A stretch of 64,000 nt of DNA from Diphasiastrum complanatum. Taxonomy: Eukaryota > Streptophyta > Lycopodiopsida > Lycopodiales > Lycopodiaceae. A program made the translations under genes and the position numbers. The notes beneath the pieces were generated by a model. It had not been told where the DNA came from. It did no database searches and was given only the letters and a program-made list of their open reading frames with translations. This document shows, piece after piece, positions 1-12,149 of this stretch; position 1 is the first letter of the stretch; each line of letters begins with the position of its first letter. Where the stretch lies: positions 35,883,446 to 35,947,445 of the forward strand of contig CM055097.1 of assembly GCA_029204225.1 (NCBI GenBank). Direction: 5' to 3'.

Positions 1-893
1 ATTGCTAAATTGGTGCCACACGTGCAATGCAATGCTCCCTGCAGTTTCGTAAAGTCATTTGAACAGGAACAAAAACGCTGGTTCTCAGACAATAATAAGA
101 ATTTAATCCTGCAATCTTCTATCAACTACACCAGGAATAAAATATTCAAAGAACAAAAGCTTATTCACAAATAAAGATCCTGGTCAAATTAGATGTCCAG
201 ATCCATCTAGAAAAGAGTAAAATGGCAAGCAGAACAGGTAGGAGTGAATTGAGAGAAGTGTGATTGCCAGAGTAAAAAAGCATACATAACTCGTGAACAG
301 ATAAGCTTATGTTGTGACAGTAAGACACGTGAAGACATATCCTCCTAGCACGTGAAAACAAGAAGTACATCAAAGAGAAACGGCAACTGATTGTCCACAC
401 GTTAAATAAAATATCCTGACTGGATAAGATACCGGCACTGCCAAAGAATCGACTAATAACTACATCTCTTCCTGTTTAAAAGTTAGAAATAATAAGGTTA
501 TATATATTGGCCTCGAGTTAAACTCTCTGGTTACAGATCTTAAGAACTGAAAACGCAAATACATTCGTAAACACCATCGAAGGACCTCTCTGTCTTCATT
601 CGATATGAACGGCTATAATCAGCATAAGCTTTGAGAATGAACACAAGAAGCATCACAAATACTTCAGTTTTCTAGAGATCGCAAGAATTGAAACACGAAA
701 TTAATCGTAAACAACATAGAAGGCCAATAAGGATTATGGACAGCTATAATCAACATAAGCTTTGATAAAAACACGAGAACCATCACCAATCCTTCAGTTG
801 ACTACAGATCATAAGAACTGACAATGCAAAACAAAATCTACTCACAAAAAGAGAGGCGAGGTAAGGCAAAAACTCTAAGCATATGAACGCTAC
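1..893 (-). other. RPL21 intron 1 (5' part)
   Basis: AT-rich sequence downstream of the eL21 donor site at 893/892. I see no exon-like continuation of eL21 and no other coding region here. Its only structure is a tandem repeat at 520-830. The acceptor site is outside the window. Confidence 0.7.
520..830. repeat. Imperfect tandem repeat in RPL21 intron, unit about 130-141 bp
   Basis: Three related segments follow one another. Each holds an 'AGATC..AAGAA.TGA' block (AGATC at 535, 676 and 806). The first two also share 'TAATCGTAAACA'-like and 'GGCTATAATCAGCATAAGCTTTGA'-like parts. Spacings are about 141 and 130 bp; the third unit is partial. Confidence 0.7.
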
Positions 894-1130
894 CTGTTTG
901 TTCATCTCCACTCCAACAGCGCGCTTGGTGACATTCCAAATGATTCCAGTGCGGCCATGGTAAAACTTATGCGGCATGCCCTTGTGCACGGCGCCATTGA
1001 CCTTGATGTCCACATAATCGCCGATGCGATAAGTCCTGAGATAGGTGGTGAGATGAATGTAACCCTTGTGCCGAAAGGGCCTGGAGAACAGATCCCTGGT
1101 GCGAGAGCGCAATCCATGACCAGCCGGCAT
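894..1130 (-). CDS. RPL21: 60S ribosomal protein eL21 (L21), exon 1
   Basis: This is the first coding exon (79 codons) of cytosolic ribosomal protein eL21, a component of the 60S subunit. The ATG at 1130 opens with [15 protein letters not shown], the conserved start of plant eL21. The exon also carries the signature [19 protein letters not shown] at residues 44-62 and [15 protein letters not shown] at the end. The frame meets a clean splice donor after NKQ (CAG|GTAGC; GT at 893-892), the place where I recall plant eL21 genes having an intron. The rest of the roughly 160-aa protein, starting with the conserved NRIIKKRIHV block, is not seen at 1-893, so it should lie beyond the left edge after a long intron. 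The frame stays open upstream to an ATG at 1244 with a poly-Ala stretch, but conservation favours 1130 as the start. No damage is visible in the exon. Confidence 0.93.
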
Positions 1131-1268
1131 CCTTTCCTTCCTCCTCCTATTCTTTCCTCCCTCTCCTCCTGCTGCTGCTGCTGCTTGCGATCGGCGCCGC
1201 AAGAAAGAAAGAACAACACAAAAGTGAAGGAAGAAATAAGGCACAGTGGAATTCTGAATATGTAAAAA

Positions 1269-1277
1269 TTAGGGTTT
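1269..1277 (-). promoter_or_regulatory. Telo-box AAACCCTAA upstream of RPL21
   Basis: A perfect AAACCCTAA on the minus strand, about 139 bp upstream of the eL21 ATG. Telo-boxes near the start site are a known hallmark of plant ribosomal-protein and translation genes, which supports a functional promoter here. Confidence 0.75.
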
Positions 1278-1462
1278 CATCGACAGAGAAAGCAGAATTA
1301 GGGCTTCTGCCCTACGGTCATGGGCTCGGCTGGCTGGCCACATGAGTAAAAATCTTGGTCAAGCCTTTGGCCATGCTTTAAGTGAAGCAACATCCCAAGG
1401 GCAAAGAAGAAACTTCCTGCTTTAGTTCATAAAAAATGTGAAAACGCCTTTCAATAAAATAC

Positions 1463-1632
1463 GCACAGGTAGTATAGACCTTGTGTGCATCCAACGGCCC
1501 ACAGTAGGTGAGAGATTGTCCCTGCACAGGTAGTACAGGCTTGTGCGCATCGAATGGCCCACAATAGGTGAGAGAGTGTATGGGGGTAGTACAGGTCTTG
1601 TGCGCATTGAACGACCCACGACTCACCTGTTG
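1463..1632. repeat. Three-unit tandem repeat with TGGGCC (site II-like) motifs upstream of RPL21
   Basis: Units start near 1463, 1524 and 1585 (spacing 61 then about 56 bp). Each carries GGTAGTAYAG, CTTGTGYGCAT and a GGCCCAC/GACCCAC core. The first two give TGGGCC on the minus strand (1496-1501, 1556-1561), matching the site II element of plant growth-related promoters. The array lies about 330-500 bp upstream of the eL21 start. Confidence 0.7.
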
Positions 1633-1922
1633 ATAGTGGCTGGGTCTGCTACTTCTCATCTCCCTTCATTAGCCGACTCACCACCTCTTCACTTTTCTGA
1701 TCTACTCTAGTCAGTTGGCAGACCTCCATTGACATCATCATAGTTTATGCACTTTTATTTTTAATGCAAGGATATTTATTAATCTTAGGTTTACTGCAAG
1801 CTTCGTTTGAGCTTACTTTTGCTTAAACTTCCCCTTTGGGGTGTATATATCTTTTTCATCAATGTACCTACTAGTTTTTTCTATGAATAAATGCATCAGG
1901 GTATTTCCTCTTTTCATATTGT

Positions 1923-1981
1923 GGAGACCATGTGCTTGCAAATATATGGAGACCATGTGCTTGCGGAGACCATGTGCTTGC
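1923..1981. repeat. 17-bp repeat GGAGACCATGTGCTTGC, three copies
   Basis: Exact copies lie at 1923-1939, 1948-1964 and 1965-1981; the second and third are adjacent and the first is separated by 8 bp. I see no gene at 1640-2335; the remainder is AT-rich spacer. Confidence 0.85.
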
Positions 1982-2335
1982 CAAGTGAGGTCACATGTGC
2001 CCTAATGCAATTGCCAGGGAATGGTCGTAGGACCAAAAGGTGGACCAAGTTGACCTTATGTAGCAAGCCCACACGCCAAGTGTGGCGTGAAGCAATGGCC
2101 TTTTGACCCCATAGTAACAAATCAAATTTTGACACCCACCCATTCGAACTTCCCAACCATGAAGACACGCTGAAACTACATAGTTTTGAATTATGTGTCT
2201 CATCTTGGATGTTGGAATTATGTGACAGGATATGAAACGCTCTAACTGAATCCACTGATGGGATGTCAGAGCATGCGCTCTGTCATGGATTCCTACGATT
2301 AAGCTAGATAGAGTCAAACTCTCGGTCGCAGGCTA

Positions 2336-3421
2336 TGTCGGAAAGTGGTGTACAGAAGATAGGTCTAGCTCGAAAAGACAAAAACTCAAAAAAGAAACAA
2401 ATGAAAATAATTCGAGTATCTAGAAAGAAAACTTTTCGTGCATGGCGAAATAAACTATCTTTCTCTTTCACAATGCATGACTACGCCTATCAATTTCAAA
2501 CAAAACAATAGTGATAGAAATCACGTTTGAACTTATAGTAACTGACTTTGAAATCACCAGTACCACAATGTTTACATAGCCAAACAATTAAGCATAAAAA
2601 ATTATCAGACAAATAATTAGTCGCGAATTAGTCATGAAGAAATATAGAAACGCATACATTCTGAGACGAAAACTGAACGCAATGAAGGATAGTATTGATT
2701 CCATATGAAAACGCAACAGAAGTAAATGAGTACAATAAGTTGTGGATCGAAGCCGTGTACTCTATGCTATCTTTGAACGGCTAAAATGAAAGTCTGAATT
2801 AAGCGCAATGTTGATAAGCAATAGCACAATAGCAATCTCTAAAACAACTCTAAGAAGTGAGCTAGAATGCTCAGGAGTGTTCAAGCTCGCAGGCTTGAGA
2901 GAGAGAAAGAGAGAGAGCTAACTATTCAAATGCTTCTTCTGATAATTCTGATAATCATAAAATTGTATGAATATGAACAGCCGCAGTATTTATACTAAGA
3001 CATTAGGTCGTGAATTGCGATCGCCAGTTGGCTAGTAATCAGCTGGCATCCATCCGGTCCTTGTCATTGATTGTTGATAAGCGGTGAAATTGGTCGTAAA
3101 CGTCATGTCTGCATAAATGAACCAAAATCGTAGCTCGACAGAAATGAACTAAAACAGCCACAGGCGACACTGTTGGGTTTTTCGCGAAAAGGGAGAAAAA
3201 GGAAACGATGCCCTTAAATCTCGTTTAGGGTTGCCCACACTTTGCTAGAGTTATTTCCTTAACATTTGAAGCTCTTTAGAAAAAGCGAAAAATGCGACAC
3301 TGTGATTTTACACAAGATTTCTGTCAGGCGAAAAATGCGAAAAAGAGACACTGCATTTTCTCAACAGAATTCCCGACAGGCGAAAAAGACGACATTGTCG
3401 TAAACTCTGTGTAATTCTGCA
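2336..3421 (-). repeat. Copia A 3' LTR
   Basis: Starts TGTCGGAAAG and ends ...AATTCTGCA in plus orientation, and aligns along its length with 5940-7089. It contains a short GA-rich stretch near 2897-2918 where the other LTR has a long microsatellite. Substitutions and small indels throughout indicate an old insertion. Confidence 0.85.
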
Positions 3422-3589
3422 GACTGGATCTTCTGGGTTATACAGGAAGTTGATTGTTTCCATCATATTGTAGTTGCTGATCTACAACATCGTCATTTGT
3501 TGATTCGCCGTTGATTTGTTGTTCGTCAAGAGTAGAGGAGCTTGGACCTTCAATAGGAATAGTCGACTGAGGAACTGAAAAGTTCAAAG

Positions 3590-4426
3590 CGTCAGGAGAA
3601 TCTGATAGGTCAGCTACATGGGGACTACCCTTTCCTTTGAGGTCTTAAAACTGATCTTCGATGAAGATGACATCTCGGCTAGTGAATATCTTCGACTCAA
3701 TGGGATCAAACAACTTGTAGGCTTGATCTAAAGTAGTGTAGTTGATGAAAACACACTTGATACTCTGGAGGTCGAGCTTCTTCCTGAGATCACGAGGAAT
3801 CTGCGAAAAAGCAGTACATCCAAAAACTTGTAAGTCTGATTAAAAAAGGTTTGGTACTTGTCCAAACTTTGAATGGTGTTTTGTCTGAGAGGCCTTTAGT
3901 AGAACATTTGTTCTGAATATAGGTTGTTGTTGAAACAGCTTCAGCCTAGAAGCACTTCGGAAGTGTCGCATGTGATAACATGCATTTTCCGATTCGACTA
4001 AGGTTCTGTTCTTTCTCTCAGCAAGACCATTTGACTGAGGCGAACAGGAAGTGATGTATTGTTGCTCAATGTTGTTGTTAAGCAATAGTCCTTGAATTCG
4101 TTGGAGATGTATTCTCCCCCGTTATATGACCTCAATGTTTTGATTTGTTTGCCAGTTTGATTCTCAGCATGCTCTTTGAATTGTCTGAATTTGATGAAAG
4201 CCTCTGATTTTTGTTTAGTGAAATAAACAACTGTTCTTCTAAAGAATTCGTCAATAAAGGTAATGAAGTAATTTGCATTTAGCAATGAGGGAGTTTGCAT
4301 CAGTCCACATATATCTGTATAAACAACATCTAACAGATCTTTTGCTGCATGCATATAGTTTGATCTAAAAGGAATCCTAGCTTGCTTTCCAAAGATGCAG
4401 CTTACCAGAAGGATAGTCGAAATCAA
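3590..4426 (-). pseudogene. Copia A integrase remnant
   Basis: Minus-strand reading gives VVYTDICGLMQTPS, FITFIDEFFRRTVVYF and RSYNGGEYISNEFKDYC (4426-4085), then SPQSNGLAERKNRTL. These are the integrase core motifs around the catalytic D, D and E. Note RSYNGGEY where RSDNGGEY is usual, so one catalytic Asp appears replaced. A frameshift near 4085 splits the domain. Further down (about 3840-3650) come LQVFGCTAF-like and FTSRDVIF motifs typical of the integrase-RT linker. RT never follows. Confidence 0.82.
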
Positions 4427-4643
4427 GAACCATGGATTGTCTGGACATGTTCATAATTCAAGTGTCCTAAGCGATGATGTCATAGTAATGCTTTATTGAC
4501 TTGACTAGACTCAGAATAACAGTGTGCCAATCTATACAAGTAACTCTGCCTCTTGCCGAGTGCAAGGATCTTATTACTCCTATCAATAATTCTGCATTGA
4601 TCAGATTCAAATTCTACCTTATGACCTAAATCTGTAATTCTAC

Positions 4644-5045
4644 TCACTGATAACAGATTTGTAGAGAGTTTAGGAACATATAAGACCTTTCATAGTAATT
4701 TAAATTGATCATGCTGGAACCCAATCTTACAGTACCTTCATCTTCAATAGTGTAAGTACTATTGTCACCAAGATGAGCAAATTTCTTCGTGTTGTAAGGA
4801 GTGTAAGAGTTGAAGATCTCACGTTGATTGGTCATATGTTGAGTTGCTCCAGAATCCAGAAACCATGAATCATCCAAAAATGTGTTTTGATCTTTGACCA
4901 TAAATGTGCCTTCGTCCACTTTGACCTGGGGAGATGATGATACTGTGTTTGCTTGTTGATCAGGTTGCTTGGCTGCATTCTTCGCTTGGAGAATTCGGCA
5001 ATCCTTGATCTCATGGTTATTGCGCTTGCAATACCTGCAAAACAT
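4644..5045 (-). pseudogene. Copia A zinc knuckle and aspartic protease
   Basis: Begins with a CX2CX4HX4C knuckle (CRYCKRNNHEIKDC) that normally binds RNA in the nucleocapsid. About 60 residues later comes WFLDSGATQHM, the DSGA active site of copia protease. The frame stays open through both, then is lost before the integrase. It is the same family as the element at 28.5-31.9 kb, whose knuckle is CRYCKRTSHKIKSC. Confidence 0.85.
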
Positions 5046-5049
5046 CTTC

Positions 5050-5754
5050 TTCTTCGATTGTGAATTCGATGATTGTTCTTGACCTTTAGTCGGCTTCTGA
5101 TTCGTTGCAGCCTTTTTTTGGAGCTTTTCCGCTTCTATTGCTTCGAGCCTTTGTTGACATATAGAGCCTGAGAGGAGGAAGTAGACGGAGTGTCTTGACT
5201 TCTTCGATATCTTCTTGCAGCAACATAGTGATAACTCTAGTAAGAGTTAAATCTGTGTGTGTCAATATGATCATCCAGTTCTCATATGTAGAGGGCAAGC
5301 TTGAAAGCAATGTCATAATTGTGTCTTGATCGTCTATGACTGATCCGACAGCAGCCATCTGTTGCAAGAGACTCTTAAACTGGTTAATGTGACTCTGAAG
5401 AGAATCACCAGTAGACATTTTGAATGTGAAGATTTTCCTTCGTAGATGTAACTTAGTAGTTACATCCCTCACGTCATATAGTGAGTTTAAAATGTCCCAA
5501 ACGTCTTTTGACGTTTTAGCTTCAGCTATGTGTCCAATCTGTGTATCTGATATATTGAAGATAATAAGCGCGAAAGCTTTACCGTCCTTTGATTTTCACT
5601 TTGAGTCGTCGTCTTCAGGTTTTACTTCTATACATGTAACAACATCCCATAAGTCGATGGCGATTAGCAAGGTCTTCATCTTAAATTTCCACAAATGATA
5701 ATTGGATCCATTCAGCTTGTCTGTGATAAGACCAACTTTACTTTGAAAATCCAT
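5050..5754 (-). pseudogene. Copia A gag
   Basis: The ATG at 5754 opens a copia gag with LNGSNYHLWKFKMKTLL (residues about 14-30), followed by DVWDILNSLYDVRDVTTKLHL and LLSSLPSTYENWM, hallmarks of the UBN2/gag domain. One in-frame TGA near 5590 replaces a residue that is usually Trp (KWK). The frame is lost near 5086, before the zinc knuckle. The primer-binding site lies just upstream at 5928-5939. Confidence 0.8.
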
Positions 5755-5927
5755 CTGGAACTTAGTCTGTCGATTATATCAAAGACGCTAAGATGTGGTA
5801 ATGCCAACAAGAGAAAAATTAATTCTCTGATACCGAAAGGTCGAAAAGAATTGAAGAATATGATATCAAGTATTAGAGCTTTCACTCTGATATCATGTTG
5901 GAATTAGATAAAGAAGTAGTGAAATTC

Positions 5928-5939
5928 GCTCTGATATCA
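5928..5939 (-). other. Copia A primer-binding site
   Basis: Minus strand TGATATCAGAGC directly abuts the 5' LTR and differs by one base from the usual copia PBS TGGTATCAGAGC (initiator Met-tRNA). A second, diverged TGATATCAGAGT lies inside at about 5885-5896. Confidence 0.8.
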
Positions 5940-7089
<1,150 letters not shown>

Positions 7090-7944
7090 AACTGTGTAAA
7101 CACACGGGAAAATCCACAGAACTGGATAAACAATGGATGAAGATTAAAACCGATTAGTCGATTGGTAAGAAGGAGAATAATCCAACAGGCTACTGTCGTT
7201 AACAAAGATCTATCTTCTTCCAAGCCTATAGACGAGACATTGCCTATCTAATATTGTTTTTCATACATTGATTGAAGCGAGCCTATGTGCGGAAAACATA
7301 ATAACAACTAAATGTGTAATGACAATGAACAAGCATAAAGCATTCAAGATTATACACAAGAGGGGAGCGCTGCTTGGCATACCGCACAGCACGTTGACGC
7401 AAGAGAATCTCTGTCTCTTACGAATTCTAACTCATCAACTAGTCTCGCTTACTAGCGGACTCTGATATCAATCAAAGTGGTCTCACTTACTATCGGCGGA
7501 TGCTTACATGAACCAACTCATCAACCTATGCTTTGCAACTCAACCATCTCTCTGTCGATCATCCTGTTTATATAGGAATAGAGAAAAATGGTCTAAGCTA
7601 ATCATCGAATTACAAGAACTGGTTTAAGCACATTCTAACGGCTTCCAGTTTGTTGTCTCCTTTGTCCGTGGAGTCCGTTCTGCATCTGGTACTTTGCTTG
7701 ATCTTTCCTGTACTTGGGTCATGAAGATCCGTCATTTTTACAGCCATCTGTGATCACAATCGTTTGTCTACGGTGTGCGGTCGTGAAGGTTCTTTGGCAA
7801 GCAACCACAAATAGACCATAGCAGGGGCATCTGCGGTGCTCGAGCAGTTCATCTCTTCAAGATGAGAGAACCGTTGTGAACCATATTCGTTGACTCTACG
7901 GTGGCCTTTGGTTCATGGATTGGGCCTTTGATTTGCTTCGTAGG
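7090..7944. other. Probable decayed copia LTR sequence
   Basis: No coding region. It holds 'CTCGCTTACTAGCGGACT' and 'CTCACTTACTATCGGCGGA' blocks that recur in other copia LTRs of this window (about 25920-25990 and 28085-28150), plus a TATATAGG at about 7570. It may be the 3' LTR of the minus-strand fragment at 7945-9325, but no partner LTR was found. Confidence 0.4.
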
Positions 7945-9325
7945 TGACCATAAGCTTCATCTTGCTATATTTTTGAGATAAACCTTTGGCTACCAACCAT
8001 GTTTTGTATCTTGATACCTTGCCATCAGCTCCATACTTGTACTTGTAGATCCATTTGCATTTCATAGTCTTTCTACCATCTGATACTGGTTCAAGTGTCT
8101 AGACATTGTTCATTTCCATGGAGTGTATTTCTGCTCCCATCCATTTGTCCTTCTCTGAACTATCGATTTCTTCTTCATAGCTTTGTGGTTCACCTACGAA
8201 TCTACAAAATTCTTCCATTGTGGAAGATGAACTTTCAGGTGTATATCTGACAAGTGCTTTGCATTCGCTCATGGATCTTCGTAGAGAATGCTCAGTGTTG
8301 CTATCGCTTTGCCTTTGTCTTTGTGGCTAGGTGCGGAACCATTGTGGGTTCTTGGTGTTCTAGTTCTAGGCAATTCGGCAGCCTGTTCCTCATCTGAGTC
8401 GTCACTCAACTCAGGTGGTAAGTGAACATCTTGATCCAAGTGTTCATCATCTACTCCCTCCGTCGATGTGGGCAAATCATAATATGTCTTGTTTAGAATC
8501 TCATAACCAATAAGATCTCCATCGGCCATCATTCTAGCTTCATCAAACTTGACATCTTTGACAGTCTTGATCTGCTTGGTCTCTGGCATGTACAGCCTGT
8601 AGTATGATGAGTGTGCATCATAGCCAACAAGGAATCCTTGTTCAACTTTATCGTCCAGCTTCTTTCGCTTCTTTTCTAGTATGTGTGCATATGCTACACA
8701 TTCGAATATCCGAACATGAGCTAGACTCGGCTTGTTCTTCCACCATACTTCGTGTGGGGTGGTGTTAGGAATGCCAGATTTACCAATTCGATTCTACAAG
8801 TAGTTGGCTATGGCTATTGCTTTAGCCCATAAAATATTTTATGCTTTGGAGTAAGCCATCATGGATCTTGCGGCTTCCATGAGTGTGCGGTTCCTTCTCT
8901 CGGCCACACTGTTGTGTTGCAGTATGTAAGTTGCGGTCTTCATGTGTAAGATTCCACGATTGCTGCAAAACTCGGTGAATCAGTTGGAGATGTATTCTCC
9001 GCCTCTGTCGGTTCTTAGTTGCTTCACCTTTTTCTCGGTCCATTTCTTGGACCAATTTACTAACTTTGTAAACTTGTCAAGTGCCTCAGATTTGTTTTGT
9101 ATGAAGTATACGCGACAACAAACTTGCTAAAGTTGTCAATGAATGTGATGTAGTATTTTGAACCTCCAAGTGAGACTATGTCAAAAGGTCTGCAAATGTC
9201 AGAATGTATCATCTCCAAGAATTCCGTTGTCTTGAACAAGTCTCTTGTGAAGGGTGTTCTTGAGATCTTGCACTTGTTACATCCTTCACATGACTTCAGA
9301 CTGATTGTATCTTTTATAATCGTGC
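7945..9325 (-). pseudogene. Copia pol fragment: integrase to start of RT
   Basis: Minus strand, high to low coordinates: LKSCEGCNKCKISRTPF (integrase zinc region), MIHSDICRPFDIVSLGG and FITFIDNF-like core motifs, then frameshifted AERRNRTLME-type sequence near 8900. After that come MPETKQIKTVKDVKFDE (8589) and an acidic linker, and finally the first RT block with LVAKGLSQKY near 7990. The catalytic RT centre is absent. The right end stops abruptly where the truncated left LTR of copia B begins. Multiple frameshifts. Confidence 0.8.
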
Positions 9326-10003
9326 GATTTGCAAAATATTCTGTTTCTTGTTCAAACCTCACCTGTCGCGAAATTGTCGCGAACAATTCGTGAAATATTC
9401 TGGATTCTTCTTCAAGCTCAAATCTGTCAACTGTCACGAACAATTCGCGAAACACGAGGATGTTGCGAGGAGACAAGTGTCGCGAACAATTCGCAAAACA
9501 CGAAGATGTGACAAAGAGACAAACTGTCGTGAAATATTCACGAACAGAAATTATTCGAGCCTAGAAATAGAGCGTTTATTTGAATATCAACAATCGTAAA
9601 TGGTTAGATCTACTGTTATAGAATTAAAAGGCCAAAAGAATTGTCTTGTAGCAATATAAATACATGTGCACTACTCGTTGTAACTACTCTCTCCAACTCA
9701 AGAGACTCTCAGACTCACTCAATTAGAGACACAACAACAAGATAAGACAGCAAGAGATGTATACTGATTTAGATTCAAAATTATAAATTTGTTTTTGATC
9801 AATTGTTTCTGTTTGTCTAAAATTGTCTTAAGTTGTCTCTTAATTCCGCATTTTAATTCCGCACGCATATTCAATCAAGGCAAAAACTATTCTATTAGTA
9901 TATAGATCATAAACAGACCCGATTGAAGACACTGCTATTAGTTTGATTTATTCAAACTTTCATCATGTTCTCTGAGGAAGAATTATTACTATTTTTTCTA
10001 TAG
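9326..10003 (+). repeat. Copia B 5' LTR, 5'-truncated
   Basis: Aligns with 13329-13866. Rich in TCGCGAAC / ACAATTCGCGAA blocks (9358-9500), then a promoter-like part with TATAAATACATG near 9653 and a transcribed 'CTCTCCAACTCAAGAGACTCTCAG' segment. It ends next to the PBS at 10004. Confidence 0.82.
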
Positions 10004-10019
10004 TGATATCAAAGCATCC
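10004..10019 (+). other. Copia B primer-binding site
   Basis: TGATATCAAAGCATCC, a diverged form of the TGGTATCAGAGC copia PBS, follows the left LTR directly. Confidence 0.65.
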
Positions 10020-10112
10020 AGAGTCAATACAGTGGTATCTTCGCACCCCTCTCAACATTCTTCACACATCCATCAGCAGCCGCGATCTGGAGTTTATTCA
10101 GAAGAATAGAAG

Positions 10113-10950
10113 ATGTCATCAATCAGCAACATTCAGTCTAAGATCACTACGATCTTGGATCCAGAAGGTTCAAACTATTTGATCTAAAAATTAAAGACTT
10201 CACTCATATTGAAGGGCAAAGGTCTTTGGCAATGGGTAGAACCAATAGAGGAGAAGCCACCTACTCCTGGCAAAGAACTCTTAGAATGGAGTTTGAGAAA
10301 TTACAAAGCTATAGCAATTATTGCGTCTTCAGTGCATGACAATATGATGCTAGATCTTACATCAATTTTGAATGCAAAAGATTTATGGGAAGAATTGCAA
10401 ACCAAGAATGAGACTAGATCTCGTAATCAACTCATGTTTTTGGAAGACCAATTAACTTACCTACAGTGGGACGGCAAAGACCTGACCACATTGCATAATT
10501 CTAGTGCGGAAAATACAATTTCAAAGGAAAAACAACTTAGTTATTTTCTTCGAGCCCTACCCAGATCATTCCACACAACTCGAACTTTACTGGCAAAAGA
10601 TTCGACAATGACACTTCAAAAGGCAATAGATGGAGTCAGAGAGGAAGTAGAAGCTCGTGAACGCTTTGACGATAATGGTGATTTTGAAAACGCTCTATTT
10701 ACTCAGAAGAATAAATCTTCTAAAAAGTCTAAGTCTAAGAGAGAGTCGTCTAAAAAGAATGAGTCAAAGAAAAACAAATGATCAACAATCTGGAAAACAA
10801 CAGAGAAATCCTGGTGACAGATGCAAAAGATCAGGTCACACAGAAGATAAGTGCTAGTTAAATCCAAAAATTGAATGCATTCATTGTCATAAATGGGATC
10901 ATGCAACAGTAGACTGTTATCAGAATCCCAGAAACAAAAAAGAGCAGAAT
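10113..10950 (+). pseudogene. Copia B gag
   Basis: The likely ATG at 10113 (MSSISNIQSKITTILD) is followed within 30 codons by a TAA where the family usually has Trp (NYLI*KLK). The frame then runs open to 10781 with the gag core LRNYKAIAIIASSVHDNM and LSYFLRALPRSFHT, and a very basic Lys/Ser tail. After a stop, two knuckles can be read in another frame: one missing its first Cys (CKRSGHTEDKC) and CIHCHKWDHATVDC near 10880. Confidence 0.8.
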
Positions 10951-11039
10951 TGAAGTGAACCTTCAGATTCGAACTATATCTAAGACAAAGCAGAATGCTC
11001 TAGAGCACCAGAATACAGGACAAGAAACTCAACAGCATA

Positions 11040-12065
11040 TATTTGTGCTGATCAATGTTGTTCTTCAAATTCAATTCGAGAAGTAGTACTTGATTCGAGA
11101 GCCACCTCACATTCTGTTAGCTCGAAACAAATTTTATCTGAGTACAAGAAGACGAATTATTTGAGATTCATAATACTTGGAGATGGTTCTAAACATGTAG
11201 TTGATGGAACTGGTGTACTATGGTTGGACACGAATCAGGGTGACAAGAAACTGGAGGAAGTTCTCTATGTCCCTACTCTTGATAAAGATCTTCTATTAGT
11301 AGCTAAGATAGTCAATTCAGGCATTTCAGTAACCTTCACAAAGAACTCTTGTGAAGTGTTCAATGAAGATTCTGATAACCTGGTTGCTAAAGGCAACAGA
11401 GAAGGAAATTTGTATCACTTGAACATTCGAACTCGAGTTGAACAAGCTAATCAAACTCAAGAATTGACAGATATTCTGTGGCACAAGAGGCTATGTCACA
11501 TGAACATGGAAGCCTTGTACCAAGCCAACAAGAGTCAGAGAATCGAATGAGTCAAAATCAAAAGTCGAGATATTCGAACTACCTTCGAATCCTGTCTTAA
11601 AGGCAAAATGACTAGAACACCTTTCAGTAAATTTCAAAGCAACTAAGGTACTTGAAATTGTGCATTCAGATATTTGTGGACCATTCGGAGTATTGTCTTT
11701 AGGTGATGTTAAGTACTTCATTACGTTTATTGATGACTTCAGCAAGTTCGTTGTAGTATACTTTCTTCATACGAAATTTGAAGCTTTCGAAAAATTCGTT
11801 GAGTATACAAATTGGGTTGAGAAGCAAACATGCAATAAGTTGAAGCAGATTCGCACAGATCGTGGAGGTGAGTACATTTCCAACGAATTCAAAGCACTAT
11901 ACTGATCGAGGTATTATGCATACGAAGACTGCATCATACACACCTTAGCACAATGGAATAGCTGAACGAAGAAATCGTACACTTATGGAAGCTGCTAGGT
12001 GTATGATGGCTCATGCGAAAGCACCAAAACAGTTGTGGGCAAAAGCAATGGCTACATTGAATTAT
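11040..12065 (+). pseudogene. Copia B protease and integrase
   Basis: The protease reads VVLDSRATSHSV near 11088: the active-site DSGA is DSRA, which should abolish activity. The GAG-pre-integrase motif LWHKRLCHMNMEALYQ follows at about 11478. The integrase core is in the next frame (11660-11905): HSDICGPFGVLSLGD, YFITFIDDFSKFVVVYF and RTDRGGEYISNEFKAL. It continues as IAERRNRTLMEAARCM near 11950. Several stops and frameshifts separate these blocks. Confidence 0.83.
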
Positions 12066-12149
12066 AAAATCGAACTCGAAACCACCTGTGAAAAGATCTG
12101 ACATACAACGAAAACCACCAGAAAGGTTTGGTCTGAATGTTTCAACAAA

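Noticed and set aside
783-1244. Longer start (ATG at 1244) for the eL21 ORF, with a poly-Ala N-terminus
   Set aside because: eL21 proteins begin at MPAGHG; the extension is low complexity, matches nothing conserved and is best read as 5' UTR.
902-1265. Overlapping ORFs on both strands across RPL21 exon 1
   Set aside because: Shadows of the conserved coding exon and the CAG/CTG-type repeat; no motif support.
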